Assembly (NCBI GenBank): GCA_024279045.1 | Contig: JAJRRZ010000212.1 | Coordinates: 1 to 12,914, forward strand | Direction: 5' to 3' | DNA: 12,914 bases | Source of the DNA: Alphaproteobacteria bacterium | GTDB taxonomy: Bacteria > Pseudomonadota > Alphaproteobacteria > Rhizobiales > Aestuariivirgaceae | In this document: positions 6,292 through 12,914 of the stretch, one piece after another | How positions within the stretch are numbered: position 1 is the first letter of the stretch | Layout of the letters: each line of letters opens with the position of its first letter | Notes under the pieces: generated by a model | Seen by the model: the letters and a program-made list of their open reading frames with translations, nothing else | What the model was told of the DNA's origin: nothing | Database searches by the model: none | Translations under genes and position numbers: made by a program

Positions 6292-8121
6292 TCATTCCAC
6301 GGTAACGGATTTGGCGAGGTTGCGCGGCTGATCGACATCGGTGCCGAGGAATACCGCGGCATGGTAGGCCAGCAACTGCACCGGAATTGCATAGAGCAGC
6401 GGTGAGATGAAGGTATCCGCCGCCGGCACGGTGATGGTCTGGAATGCCTTCGCGCCGTGCTCCGCCGCGCCGGCCTCGTCGGTGATCAGCACGATCTTCG
6501 CGCCACGGGCGCGCACCTCCTCCATGTTGGAGACTGTCTTCTCGAACAGTGCATCGCGCGGGGCGATGACCACCACGGGTACATTCTCGTCGATCAGCGC
6601 GATGGGCCCGTGCTTCAGCTCGCCCGCCGCATAGCCCTCGGCGTGGATGTAGGAGATTTCCTTGAACTTCAGCGCTCCTTCCAGGGCCAGCGGATAGTTG
6701 ATGCCGCGGCCCAGGTAGAGGATGTCTTTCGCGTGGGCCAGTTCGCGGGCGATGGCGGCGATGCGCTCTTCCTGCTCCAGCGCCTGCACCACCAGCCGCG
6801 GGGCCTGTTGCAGTGCGTGCACCAGCTCCTGCTCGCGCGCCTCGTCCAGATGGCCACGTGCGCGTGCCACGCCAATGGCGAAGGCCGCCAGCACCATGAG
6901 CTGGCAGGTGAAGGCCTTGGTGGAGGCAACGCCCACCTCCGGCCCGGCATAGGTGCGCAGCACCAGGTCGCTTTCCCGCGCGATGGTGGACTCCGGCACG
7001 TTGACCACCGCCGCCACCTTCTGCCCCTGTGCCTTGCAGTAGCGCAGCGCGGCGAGGGTGTCCGCCGTTTCGCCCGATTGCGAGATGACCAGCGAGAGAC
7101 CGCCCGCTTTCAGCGGCGCCTCGCGGTAGCGGAACTCCGAGGCGACGTCGATCTCCACCGGCAGGCGGGCAATCTGCTCCAGCCAGTATTTGCCCACCAT
7201 GCCGGCATAGAAGGCGGTGCCGCAGGCGGTGATGGTCATGCGCTCAAGCGTGGCGAGATCCAGCCCCTCCGGCATGTCCGGCAGCTTCACCCGGCCTGTG
7301 CCGAAGTCTAGATATTCGCCCAGCGTGTGGCCGAGCACATCGGGCTGTTCGTGGATTTCCTTGGCCATGAAATGGCGGTAGCCGCCCTTGTCCACCAGCA
7401 GGGAAGCGGCCTGGGTGAACTGCAGCGGGCGGATGACATGGCGGCGCTCCTCGTCGAGGATCTCGAAACCCTCGCGGGTGAGAAACACCACGTCGCCGTC
7501 TTCCAGATAGGTGATGCGGCTGGTGAACGGGGCCAGGGCGATGGCGTCGGAGCCGAGCATCATCTCGCCCTCGCCATGGCCCACCGCCAGCGGCGAGCCG
7601 CGCCGCGCGCCGATCATCAGGTTGTCGTGCCCGGCGAAGATGATGGCGAAGGCGAAAGCGCCGCGCAGTTCGTCCAGCACGTGCAGCACGGCTTCCTTCG
7701 GTTTCATGCCCTCGTTCAGGGCGATATTGATGAGGTGGGCGACGATCTCGGTGTCAGTGTCCGATTCCGGCGTGATGCCGCGCGCGGCGAGGCGATCGCG
7801 CAATTCGGCGTAGTTCTCGATGATGCCATTGTGGACGATGGCGACATTGCCGGCGATGTGCGGGTGGGCGTTGGTCTCGCTCGGCCCGCCATGAGTGGCC
7901 CAGCGCGTGTGGCCGATGCCGATGGTGGCATGCAAATTCGCCTGTGCCAGCCTGGCGGTGAGATTGTTCAGCTTGCCCGCGGCGCGCACACGCTTCAGCG
8001 TGCCATCTTCCAGCACGGCAATGCCGGCGGAATCATAGCCGCGGTATTCCAGCCGCCGCAGCGCCTCCACCAGGCGGTCCGCTACTGGCTCGCGCCCCAG
8101 AATGCCGACTATGCCGCACAT
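6292..8121 (-). CDS. glmS: Glutamine--fructose-6-phosphate aminotransferase (isomerizing)
   Basis: GlmS makes glucosamine-6-phosphate from fructose-6-phosphate and glutamine, the first committed step to UDP-GlcNAc for peptidoglycan and lipopolysaccharide. The 609-residue length is typical. The N-terminal glutaminase domain (about 1-240) begins MCGIVG, with catalytic Cys2 exposed once Met is removed, and shows RGYDSAG and GHTRWATHG. Two SIS sugar-isomerase domains follow, with SQSGETADTLAALR in the first and HAEGYAAGELKHGP in the second. The ending DQPRNLAKSVTVE keeps the conserved lysine (K604). A ribosome site GGGGAGAG stands about 6 nt before the ATG. It lies 47 bp after glmU on the same strand, so the pair is probably one operon. 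No glmS ribozyme is seen in this short gap. Confidence 0.98.
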   Translation of the reverse strand: MCGIVGILGREPVADRLVEALRRLEYRGYDSAGIAVLEDGTLKRVRAAGKLNNLTARLAQANLHATIGIGHTRWATHGGPSETNAHPHIAGNVAIVHNGIIENYAELRDRLAARGITPESDTDTEIVAHLINIALNEGMKPKEAVLHVLDELRGAFAFAIIFAGHDNLMIGARRGSPLAVGHGEGEMMLGSDAIALAPFTSRITYLEDGDVVFLTREGFEILDEERRHVIRPLQFTQAASLLVDKGGYRHFMAKEIHEQPDVLGHTLGEYLDFGTGRVKLPDMPEGLDLATLERMTITACGTAFYAGMVGKYWLEQIARLPVEIDVASEFRYREAPLKAGGLSLVISQSGETADTLAALRYCKAQGQKVAAVVNVPESTIARESDLVLRTYAGPEVGVASTKAFTCQLMVLAAFAIGVARARGHLDEAREQELVHALQQAPRLVVQALEQEERIAAIARELAHAKDILYLGRGINYPLALEGALKFKEISYIHAEGYAAGELKHGPIALIDENVPVVVIAPRDALFEKTVSNMEEVRARGAKIVLITDEAGAAEHGAKAFQTITVPAADTFISPLLYAIPVQLLAYHAAVFLGTDVDQPRNLAKSVTVE

Positions 8122-8168
8122 GTGTTTCTCTCCCCGGTATCATTGTGGGTCAGGCTCACCACGCCGGA

Positions 8169-9530
8169 CTACTTGCCGCGCCGCGCCTTTTCCGCCTTCT
8201 TGCGCTCGCGATAACGCGCCGCGTGGCCTTCCATGTTGCGCTGTTCCGCCCGTTCAATGGCCAGCGCATCCGCTGGCACATCGCGGGTGATGGTGCTGCC
8301 CGCCGCCACCAACGCGCCATCGCCGACCTTGACCGGTGCGACCAGTGCGCTATTGGAGCCGATGAATGCGCCTGCGCCGATGTCCGTGTGGTGCTTCAGA
8401 AAGCCGTCGTAGTTGCAGGTGATGGTGCCGGCGCCGATGTTGGCATTGCTGCCGACGCGGGCATCGCCGATGTAGCTGAGGTGATTGACCTTCGCGCCTT
8501 CCTCCACGGTAGCGTTCTTGATTTCGACAAAATTGCCCACCTTCGCGCCGCTGCTGATGACCGCGCCGGGGCGCAACCGGGCGAACGGGCCGACTTGTGC
8601 GCCTGTATCGACTTGCGCGCCCTCGATGTGGCAATGGGCATGAATGATCACGCCGTCGGCGATGCGCACGCCGGGGCCAAACACCACGAACGGGCCGATA
8701 TGCACATCGCGCCCGATTTCGGTATCAAAGGAGAAGAACACCGTATCCGGGTCGGTGAGCGTGGCTCCGCCGCGCATGGCGTGCTCGCGCAGGCGGTGCT
8801 GCATGATGCGTTCCGCCCGCGCCAGGCGCAGCCGGTCGTCCACGCCCAGCACCTCTTCCTCCTCGCAGGTGGCCAGCGCTACAGGCTTGTTCGCCGCGCG
8901 CGCCAGCGCCACCAGGTCGGTCAGGTAGTATTCGCCCTGGGCGGTGTCGTTGGAGAGTTTCGGCAGCAGTGCGCGTAACAGATCCGCATCGACGGCCATG
9001 ACGCCGGAGTTGCACAGGGTGATTCGCCGTTGCTCCTCCGTGGCGTCTTTCGCCTCGACGATGGCTTCAAGCCCCTCGCCGTCCGTGGAGAGGATCAAGC
9101 GCCCGTAGCTGCCCGGATCGGCGGCCTCGAATCCCAGCACGGCCAGCGGCGCCCGCGTGGCCTTTTCCAGCAGAGTGCGCAGGATTTCGGCCCGCAGCAG
9201 GGGAACGTCGCCATAAAGCACCAGCACGGTGCCGCTGAAACCTTGCAGCGCCGGCAGAGCCTGCATCACCGCATGGCCGGTGCCCAGACGCTCGGTCTGC
9301 TCGGTCAGTGCCGCGCCGGGCGTATGCCGGTGTGCCTCTTCGGCCACCATTTCGCCTTCCTGGCCGGGGCCGTGCACCACCACCAGCCGCGCCGCATTCA
9401 GCTCCGTGGCGGTTGCCAGCACATGGCCCAGCATGGTGCGCCCAGCCACCTTGTGCAGCACCTTGGGCGTGCGCGATTTCATGCGCGTGCCCATGCCGGC
9501 GGCGAGAATGACGACGGCGATTTCGTTCAT
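8169..9530 (-). CDS. glmU: Bifunctional UDP-GlcNAc pyrophosphorylase / glucosamine-1-phosphate N-acetyltransferase
   Basis: GlmU acetylates glucosamine-1-phosphate and then joins it to UMP, giving UDP-GlcNAc. The 453 residues match the family. The N-terminal nucleotidyltransferase domain has LAAGMGTRMKSRTPK at 9-23, LGTGHAV at 82-88 and YGDVPLL with metal-binding D108. The C-terminal half (from about 250) is a left-handed beta-helix of hexapeptide repeats, with the acetyltransferase site NHLSYIGD (N349, H350) and IGAGTITCNYDG. The end is basic (KKAEKARRGK). It precedes glmS in the same direction, placing two steps of one pathway together; glmM is not in this window. Its promoter should lie in the gap 9531-9578. 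Confidence 0.98.
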   Translation of the reverse strand: MNEIAVVILAAGMGTRMKSRTPKVLHKVAGRTMLGHVLATATELNAARLVVVHGPGQEGEMVAEEAHRHTPGAALTEQTERLGTGHAVMQALPALQGFSGTVLVLYGDVPLLRAEILRTLLEKATRAPLAVLGFEAADPGSYGRLILSTDGEGLEAIVEAKDATEEQRRITLCNSGVMAVDADLLRALLPKLSNDTAQGEYYLTDLVALARAANKPVALATCEEEEVLGVDDRLRLARAERIMQHRLREHAMRGGATLTDPDTVFFSFDTEIGRDVHIGPFVVFGPGVRIADGVIIHAHCHIEGAQVDTGAQVGPFARLRPGAVISSGAKVGNFVEIKNATVEEGAKVNHLSYIGDARVGSNANIGAGTITCNYDGFLKHHTDIGAGAFIGSNSALVAPVKVGDGALVAAGSTITRDVPADALAIERAEQRNMEGHAARYRERKKAEKARRGK

Positions 9531-9578
9531 TCGACTTGCCCCGCTTCAGGCGGGCGCTTGCAGCCCGCACACAACGAA

Positions 9579-9610
9579 CAGCGAGCCTAGGTCAGCTGTC
9601 CGGCTCGCTG
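9579..9610 (-). terminator. Hairpin downstream of the PilZ gene, possible terminator
   Basis: CAGCGAGCC (9579-9587) and GGCTCGCTG (9602-9610) form a perfect 9-bp stem with a 14-nt loop. Read on the minus strand it lies 38 bp after the PilZ stop and is followed by TTCGTTGT, a weak T run. A second, shorter hairpin, GCGGGC/GCCCGC (9550-9568), sits between it and glmU. It probably separates the PilZ transcript from glmU-glmS. Confidence 0.45.
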
Positions 9611-9648
9611 CCGTGCTTATCGCAAAAACAGCCTGTTTCCAACCACGT

Positions 9649-10254
9649 TCAGCCGATGCGTGCGCGCAGGATGTCTTCCGGCAGCAGGCGGTAGAATTCA
9701 ATGGCAAAGCCTTCCGCGTGATGGCGTACCACGCGTCCGCGCGTCTTGCCCAGCTTCACTGGCGTGCCGATGGCCGGCAGCACGTGGCTGCGCACCGAGG
9801 CGCCGGAAACGGAAATGTCGATGACTTCACAGGGATAGCTGCGGCCGTCTTCAAGTTCTATGGAAGACTTGGAATCCTTCGGCTTGTAGCGCTCGTAACG
9901 GCGCTTTTCCACGCCTTCACCGTGGGCCTTGGCCTTTACCCAGTCGATTTTCGCTGCCAGACGCTCGCGTCCGGCTTCGCTGGTGGTGATGTGCAGTTCG
10001 AATGCGCCTTCCATGACACGCGCGGCGTTGCCTTCCAGGCGCCCGATTTCATCTACATAGGCGACGATGTGTTCGCCTTCCTCCACCGGCTCGTCACTGA
10101 GCACGACGGCATGATGGGGCGTGATGTCCTTGATGCGGCAGACATGTTCGCTGTAGTCGGCACGCATGAAGCGGCCAAACAGGATGACGGGAAATGCATC
10201 TTTTCCGGTGGCAGCATTGTTGCGCGCCGTGGCGTTGACGTTGCTGAACAGCAT
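9649..10254 (-). CDS. PilZ domain protein (c-di-GMP receptor)
   Basis: This 201-residue soluble protein carries a C-terminal PilZ domain that should bind cyclic di-GMP. The signature is complete: RxxxR at R118-R122 (KRRYERY) and DxSxxG at 146-151 (DISVSG), followed by beta strands to RGRVVRHHAEGFAIEF near 172-187. Residues 21-90 form another beta-rich unit (GRFMRADYSEHVCRIKDI, EEGEHIVAYVDEIGRLEG) that looks like a degenerate PilZ or YcgR-N-like domain without the binding residues. The ATG at 10254 is chosen because the open frame further upstream is antisense to tRNA-Pro. The ribosome site is weak. The output is unknown; motility or exopolysaccharide control would be usual for the family. Confidence 0.85.
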   Translation of the reverse strand: MLFSNVNATARNNAATGKDAFPVILFGRFMRADYSEHVCRIKDITPHHAVVLSDEPVEEGEHIVAYVDEIGRLEGNAARVMEGAFELHITTSEAGRERLAAKIDWVKAKAHGEGVEKRRYERYKPKDSKSSIELEDGRSYPCEVIDISVSGASVRSHVLPAIGTPVKLGKTRGRVVRHHAEGFAIEFYRLLPEDILRARIG

Positions 10255-10360
10255 GGGCTCGTTGTGCTCCGTGTGAATGCGGCCCCGAAAAACCCTGCCA
10301 GGCGGCAATGCAGGTTTGGCCAACCCTACCGTTGCGTGCGTAAATACCGGGTTAAAAGTC

Positions 10361-10389
10361 TTGTCAGCAATCGGCGTGATGCGTATTGA
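10361..10389 (+). promoter_or_regulatory. Possible promoter of tRNA-Pro and the NDUFS4-like gene
   Basis: TTGTCA (10361-10366) is followed after 17 bp by TATTGA (10384-10389), about 37 bp before the tRNA. The -35 is good and the -10 is poor (3 of 6). Confidence 0.3.
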
Positions 10390-10425
10390 ATGTGCAGGCG
10401 AGCAATGTGTCTGCACGGAAGGTCG

Positions 10426-10502
<77 letters not shown>

Positions 10503-10547
10503 ATTTGGCCAGGAAATGCCGTAGCGTAGCGAGCGAGGAGAAGCGAC

Positions 10548-10853
10548 ATGGTGGCGCGCATCTACAGACCCGGCAAGAGCGCAATGCAGTCCGGTGAGGG
10601 CGGCACGGCGCAATGGCTGCTGGAGTTCGAGCCGGAGGAAGGTTTCGGGCGTGAGCCGCTGATGGGCTGGACGACGATGTCGGACATGAAACGGCAGGTG
10701 AAGCTGCGCTTTGACAGCCGCGAACAGGCGGAAGAATATGCTCGGCGGCATGGCATTCCGTTCATCGTGCTGCCGGAGCATGACAAAAGGCCCAGGTACA
10801 AATCCTACACTGACAACTTCCGCCATGACCGCAAGGTGAACTGGACGCACTGA
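10548..10853 (+). CDS. NDUFS4-like ETC complex I accessory subunit
   Basis: The 101-residue protein belongs to the ETC complex I subunit family, the bacterial counterpart of mitochondrial NDUFS4 (the 18-kDa AQDQ subunit), a supernumerary subunit on the matrix or cytoplasmic arm of complex I. The family pattern is clear: ARIYRPGKSAMQSG at 3-16, WLLEFEP at 23-29, DPLMGWT-like EPLMGWTTMSDM at 36-47, QVKLRFDSREQAEEYARRHG at 50-69, and the C-terminal YKSYTDNFRHDRKVNWTH. It presumably joins the enzyme that contains NuoN of this window. The ribosome site GAGGAG lies about 7 nt before the ATG. It stands 45 bp after tRNA-Pro, so it may be read from the tRNA promoter. Confidence 0.92.
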   Translation: MVARIYRPGKSAMQSGEGGTAQWLLEFEPEEGFGREPLMGWTTMSDMKRQVKLRFDSREQAEEYARRHGIPFIVLPEHDKRPRYKSYTDNFRHDRKVNWTH

Positions 10854-10947
10854 TCCGCCGACAAGGTTCAGCCCGATCAAGCCGGGGGCGGCGTGGGAGT
10901 GCTCAGGCAAGCAATGCCGCAAGTTCTCTGCGTTTTCAGGTAAAAGC

Positions 10948-10967
10948 CAAAGTCCACAACGTGGGGC
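10948..10967 (+). repeat. Upstream copy of a 20-bp repeat near tRNA-Arg
   Basis: CAAAGTCCACAACGTGGGGC matches 11037-11056 at 19 of 20 bases, 89 bp apart, with A-rich flanks (AAAAG, AAAAA) on the left of both. The core CCAC-AAC-GTGG is an imperfect palindrome. It sits in the otherwise gene-free gap 10854-11053, between the NDUFS4-like gene and tRNA-Arg. Confidence 0.75.
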
Positions 10968-11036
10968 ATGGGCCGGAAGTGCGGCGCTAGAGGACAAGGG
11001 CTAGGGACGCAACAAGCTCTCTACGTCGGCAAAAAT

Positions 11037-11053
11037 CAAAGCCCACAACGTGG

Positions 11054-11056
<3 letters not shown>
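11037..11056 (+). repeat. Downstream copy of the 20-bp repeat, overlapping the tRNA-Arg start
   Basis: CAAAGCCCACAACGTGGGGC is the second copy; its last three bases are the first three of tRNA-Arg. CCCAC-AAC-GTGGG could form a tight hairpin, but no T run follows, so it is not a terminator. The lone copy upstream may mark a past duplication of the tRNA 5' region. Confidence 0.75.
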
Positions 11057-11130
<74 letters not shown>

Positions 11131-11391
11131 ATATTTCAATGAGTTATGAAATTCACCCTTACTCACCAAATTCAATAGATACCAAATAGATACCACCAGA
11201 ATCCCGCCCCCACAGGCACACCAACAGCCCCCGCAACACCAGCCAGCGCACGCCAGCAGCACCCAATTTCGTCAGGCAACGGCTGGATCATCCTTGCCCA
11301 CGCTTGCCCGCGCGCCGTTGCGCCGCGCGCTCCCATGGCCAAGCATCGGCCATGCGATAGCACGCCCATGCCAATGCAAGGAGCAAGTCTG
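11131..11391. other. Gene-free stretch next to tRNA-Arg, probable edge of an integrated element
   Basis: No convincing gene is seen. The left part is notably AT-rich (11131-11196) compared with all DNA to the left, then turns C-rich. ATATTTCAATGAGTTATG directly after the tRNA resembles sequence that often flanks integrase attachment sites, and a tandem repeat follows at 11174. No integrase is in the window. A downstream attachment copy cannot be seen. Confidence 0.4.
11174..11195. repeat. Perfect 11-bp tandem repeat beside tRNA-Arg, possible integrase arm sites
   Basis: AATAGATACCA occurs twice without a gap (11174-11184 and 11185-11195), 44 bp past the tRNA 3' end. Short adjacent repeats of this kind near tRNA attachment sites are often binding sites for the N-terminal domain of a tyrosine integrase. 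The repeat is seen; the role is inferred. Confidence 0.6.
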
Positions 11392-11628
11392 ATGGAGAAG
11401 AAAGCTGCCCCTGCCAATTCCATTAGCCAGCCCGCCGAGCCGGACACTCTGCTGACCACCCAACAAGCCGCCTGGCTATTGCGCGTCTCACACAAGACGC
11501 TTCAGCGCATGCGCGTGGAAGGCCGCGGCCCGAAATTCGTGAAAATCGGCAGATGCGTCCGCTACCGCCAGGCCGACCTGCTCGCCTGGATCAGCGCCAA
11601 CACCCATCACTCCACCTCGGAGTTCTGA
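11392..11628 (+). CDS. Excisionase-type helix-turn-helix protein (HTH_17 family)
   Basis: This 78-residue DNA-binding protein has a MerR/excisionase-like winged helix: LLTTQQAAWLLRVSHKTLQR (recognition helix from about residue 29), then GRGPKFVKIGRCVRYRQADLLAWI, the usual wing and C-terminal helix. Such proteins act as excision factors or small regulators in integrative elements and prophages. The ATG at 11392 is preferred because AAGGAG (11378-11383) stands 8 nt upstream; an earlier in-frame ATG at 11335 would add 19 residues without a good ribosome site. No integrase or relaxase accompanies it here, so it looks like a leftover of an element integrated at tRNA-Arg. A role as a plain regulator cannot be excluded. 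Confidence 0.85.
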   Translation: MEKKAAPANSISQPAEPDTLLTTQQAAWLLRVSHKTLQRMRVEGRGPKFVKIGRCVRYRQADLLAWISANTHHSTSEF

Positions 11629-11719
11629 ACGCTCGCCAGCATGGCCGGGCCGCGCTGCCGGGGTTGGTGGTGGAATAATGATTGATGTTCGTGTGGCAGG
11701 GGTGGAGCCGCCTTGCAAA

Positions 11720-11736
11720 TTGGCATATATTGCCAA
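11720..11736. promoter_or_regulatory. Operator palindrome of the parDE operon
   Basis: TTGGCA (11720-11725) and TGCCAA (11731-11736) are perfect inverted arms around TATAT. TATATT (11726-11731) could itself be the -10, though no good -35 is seen. The site ends 16 bp before the parD ATG and is followed by a strong ribosome site, AAGGAG (11739-11744). ParD proteins commonly repress their own operon by binding such palindromes. Confidence 0.6.
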
Positions 11737-11752
11737 TGAAGGAGAATGCACC

Positions 11753-12010
11753 ATGGCCACGAAAAACATCGTCCTCACCGAACGCCAATCCGCGCTGATC
11801 GATCGCTTGGTTGCCTCGGGGCGCTACCAGAATGCCAGCGAGGCCCTGTGCGCGGGGTTGCGGCTACTGGAAAACGAGGAAGCGCAGCTCGACATTTTGC
11901 GTGCGCGGCTCGAGTCGGGCCTTGCACAGGCCCGGCGTGGTGATCTCGCCGAAGGTTCGGGTGAGGATGCCGTCCGGCGGGCGTTTCGCGTGGCCAGGTC
12001 CCGCCGATGA
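11753..12010 (+). CDS. parD: ParD-family antitoxin
   Basis: The 85-residue antitoxin has an N-terminal ribbon-helix-helix DNA-binding domain (KNIVLTERQSALIDRLVASG at 4-23, then YQNASEALCAGLRLLENEE at 25-43) and a charged C-terminal arm (about 50-85) that should wrap and neutralise ParE. This is the standard length and pattern of the ParD/CC2985 group. The ATG at 11753 lies 8 nt after AAGGAG; ATG at 11747 is too close and out of frame. The stop overlaps the parE ATG by four bases (ATGA), the classic coupled order with the antitoxin first. It is probably autoregulated through the palindrome at 11720-11736. Confidence 0.93.
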   Translation: MATKNIVLTERQSALIDRLVASGRYQNASEALCAGLRLLENEEAQLDILRARLESGLAQARRGDLAEGSGEDAVRRAFRVARSRR

Positions 12011-12342
12011 AAGGCAAGCCATGGCGACTGACACGGCAGGCCGAAGCGGCGCTGGTTGATATTGCGCTGTGGACGCTGGAGACGTTTGGCCCGCGACAGG
12101 CCGAGGCCTATGAAGCCGACCTCATCGACCGCTGCGAAGCGATCGCCAGGGGCGAGGCCCCTTGGCAGGATTGCCGTAAAGTCATTGACCCGAGACTGCC
12201 GGAAGGGCTGCGTTTCACGCGTTGCGGGGCGCATCTGATCGTGTTCATCGATGATTCCGAGCAGATCATCATCGTGGATTTCCTGCACGGACGGCGCGAT
12301 CTGCCCAGCCGTCTCATTGATCTGACGCGCCGGGACGAGTGA
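12007..12342 (+). CDS. parE: ParE-family toxin
   Basis: The 111-residue toxin is of the RelE/ParE fold; studied ParE members poison DNA gyrase, unlike the RNase RelE members. Visible marks are WRLTRQAEAALVDIALWTLETFG at 6-28 (N-terminal helices), AEAYEADLIDRCEAIARGEAPW (32-53), GLRFTRCGAHLIVFIDDSEQ (67-86) with the central sheet, and IIIVDFLHGRRDLPSRLIDL (87-106), the usual C-terminal strand and Arg-rich end. It appears intact and is coupled to parD. Its 3' end faces the remains of an IS30 element about 120 bp away. The gene kept its full reading frame although its surroundings are eroded, as expected if loss of the antitoxin is harmful. Confidence 0.93.
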   Translation: MKGKPWRLTRQAEAALVDIALWTLETFGPRQAEAYEADLIDRCEAIARGEAPWQDCRKVIDPRLPEGLRFTRCGAHLIVFIDDSEQIIIVDFLHGRRDLPSRLIDLTRRDE

Positions 12343-12914
12343 GGAAGTGAGGACATGTTTCCTGAGGCGAGATGCTGTTGCCCACCACAGGTGAAACCAT
12401 CAGTCCCCGTGGCATAACCCTCAACAAGCCAGATGCCGAACAACTCGGCTGCAATTGCCCTGTTGCACTGCACGCTTGAGATTGCGGGGGAGTGAGATTA
12501 TGCATCCAGGCGATGTCCTGAAGGTCTTCGTCGGAGAGCTTGTCGGGATCGATCTTGCGCGGCAGGTCTCGTCGCAGCCTGCCGTTCATGTTCTCGACCG
12601 CTCCCTTCTGCCATGAGGCGTAGGCGTCGCAGAACCATGTGGCCATGTTCAGGGCTTCCTTGAGCAGGGTATGGCGTGCGAACTCAGCGCCATTGTCAAA
12701 GGTAATGGAGCGACGCAACCGCTCGTTTAGCTGGCTGAAGATGTTCATGATGGTATGGGCTGTGTCTTCGGCATTCTTGCTCTTCAGGCGTGCGATGATG
12801 ACGAAGCGGCTCTTGCGCTCGACGAGCACCAGCACGGGCTTGCTTTTGCGGCAGAACATGAGGTCTCCCTCCCAATGGCCGCCGTCGATGCGGCGGTTGA
12901 TGTCCTAGGGGCGT
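12314..12914 (-). pseudogene. IS30-family transposase, interrupted and C-terminally truncated
   Basis: This DDE transposase fragment begins beyond the right edge of the window. Reading inward: DINRRIDGGHWEGDL with the first catalytic Asp, RKSRFVIIARL, ITFDNGAEFARH with the second Asp, WFCDAYASWQKGAVENMNGR with the Glu, and WMHNLTP. Two defects are visible. A TAG (complement of 12905-12907) interrupts the frame just before DINRR, at a place where the family usually has a sense codon, perhaps Gln. After NLTP (about 12488) the usual RKCLGF-type C-terminus is missing and the frame runs on through unrelated residues to 12314, overlapping the end of parE. An ATG at 12859 could begin a shortened product, but it would lack the DNA-binding N-terminus and the first catalytic Asp. 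It should be inactive. Confidence 0.85.
12461..12914 (-). mobile_element. Partial IS30-family insertion sequence
   Basis: The element is defined by the transposase remnant. TGTTGCACTGCACGCTTGAG (12461-12480) resembles the terminal inverted repeat of proteobacterial IS30 elements, which often contain a GTTGCACT motif. Here it almost directly abuts the truncated coding region, which fits an internal deletion joining the transposase to the IS end. The other end lies outside the window. The stretch 12343-12460, between parE and this end, holds no recognisable gene. Confidence 0.55.

Noticed and set aside
8122..8168. Possible glmS ribozyme or leader RNA between glmU and glmS
   Set aside because: The gap is only 47 bp and holds just a ribosome site; the glmS ribozyme is mainly a Firmicute feature and is far longer.
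6457..8214. Plus-strand open frames opposite glmS (284 and 295 codons)
   Set aside because: They are antisense to a fully conserved GlmS and have no recognisable domain.
9550..9568. Short hairpin GCGGGC/GCCCGC before glmU
   Set aside because: The 6-bp stem has a 7-nt loop and no T tract in either direction; it is not strong enough to call as a terminator by itself.
9229..10389. Plus-strand open frame of 386 codons opposite the glmU start and the PilZ gene
   Set aside because: It spans two real minus-strand genes and the hairpin between them; no motif supports it.
11172..11495. Minus-strand open frame of 107 codons next to tRNA-Arg, considered as an integrase remnant
   Set aside because: It shows none of the tyrosine recombinase motifs (R...HxxR...Y) and overlaps the HTH gene antisense.

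Overview
The window is GC-rich chromosomal DNA from an alphaproteobacterium. The evidence is: NuoN; a stand-alone NDUFS4-type complex I accessory subunit (a family of alphaproteobacteria and mitochondria); the alphaproteobacterial order dac (D-Ala-D-Ala carboxypeptidase) - tmk - holB; and a two-domain PilZ protein. Genus cannot be read from the sequence.

Layout. 14-1459 is nuoN, the last proton-pumping subunit of NADH dehydrogenase. 1489-3065 is a small accessory block: a DUF123/GIY-YIG-like gene on the minus strand, divergent from a tightly coupled pair. The first gene of the pair encodes an N-terminal DUF7662-like domain and a C-terminal FitA/VapB-like ribbon-helix-helix segment. The second encodes a VapC-like PIN protein that lacks one of the four usual acidic residues. 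3206-6220 is a cell-wall/replication operon: a penicillin-binding carboxypeptidase, thymidylate kinase with an unusual Ala/Gly insertion, and DNA polymerase III delta prime, closed by a terminator whose loop holds the holB stop codon. 6292-9530 (minus strand) is the glmU-glmS pair, which makes UDP-GlcNAc precursors for the cell wall. 9649-10254 is a minus-strand PilZ c-di-GMP receptor. 10426-11130 carries tRNA-Pro(TGG), the NDUFS4-like gene and tRNA-Arg(TCT), with a 20-bp repeat duplicated upstream of tRNA-Arg.

11131 to the end looks like the eroded edge of an element integrated at tRNA-Arg. It holds an 11-bp tandem repeat just past the tRNA, an orphan excisionase-like HTH gene with no integrase in view, a ParD/ParE toxin-antitoxin pair with a clear operator palindrome, and an IS30-family transposase broken both by an in-frame amber codon and by loss of its C-terminus.

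The most novel candidate is the DUF7662-RHH / degenerate-PIN pair at 2059-3065. It has the layout of a type II toxin-antitoxin operon, but the antitoxin architecture is unusual and the PIN active site is incomplete. Just downstream are tandem 20-bp repeats and a minus-strand ribosome-binding/start region that resembles the parD start at the other end of the window.
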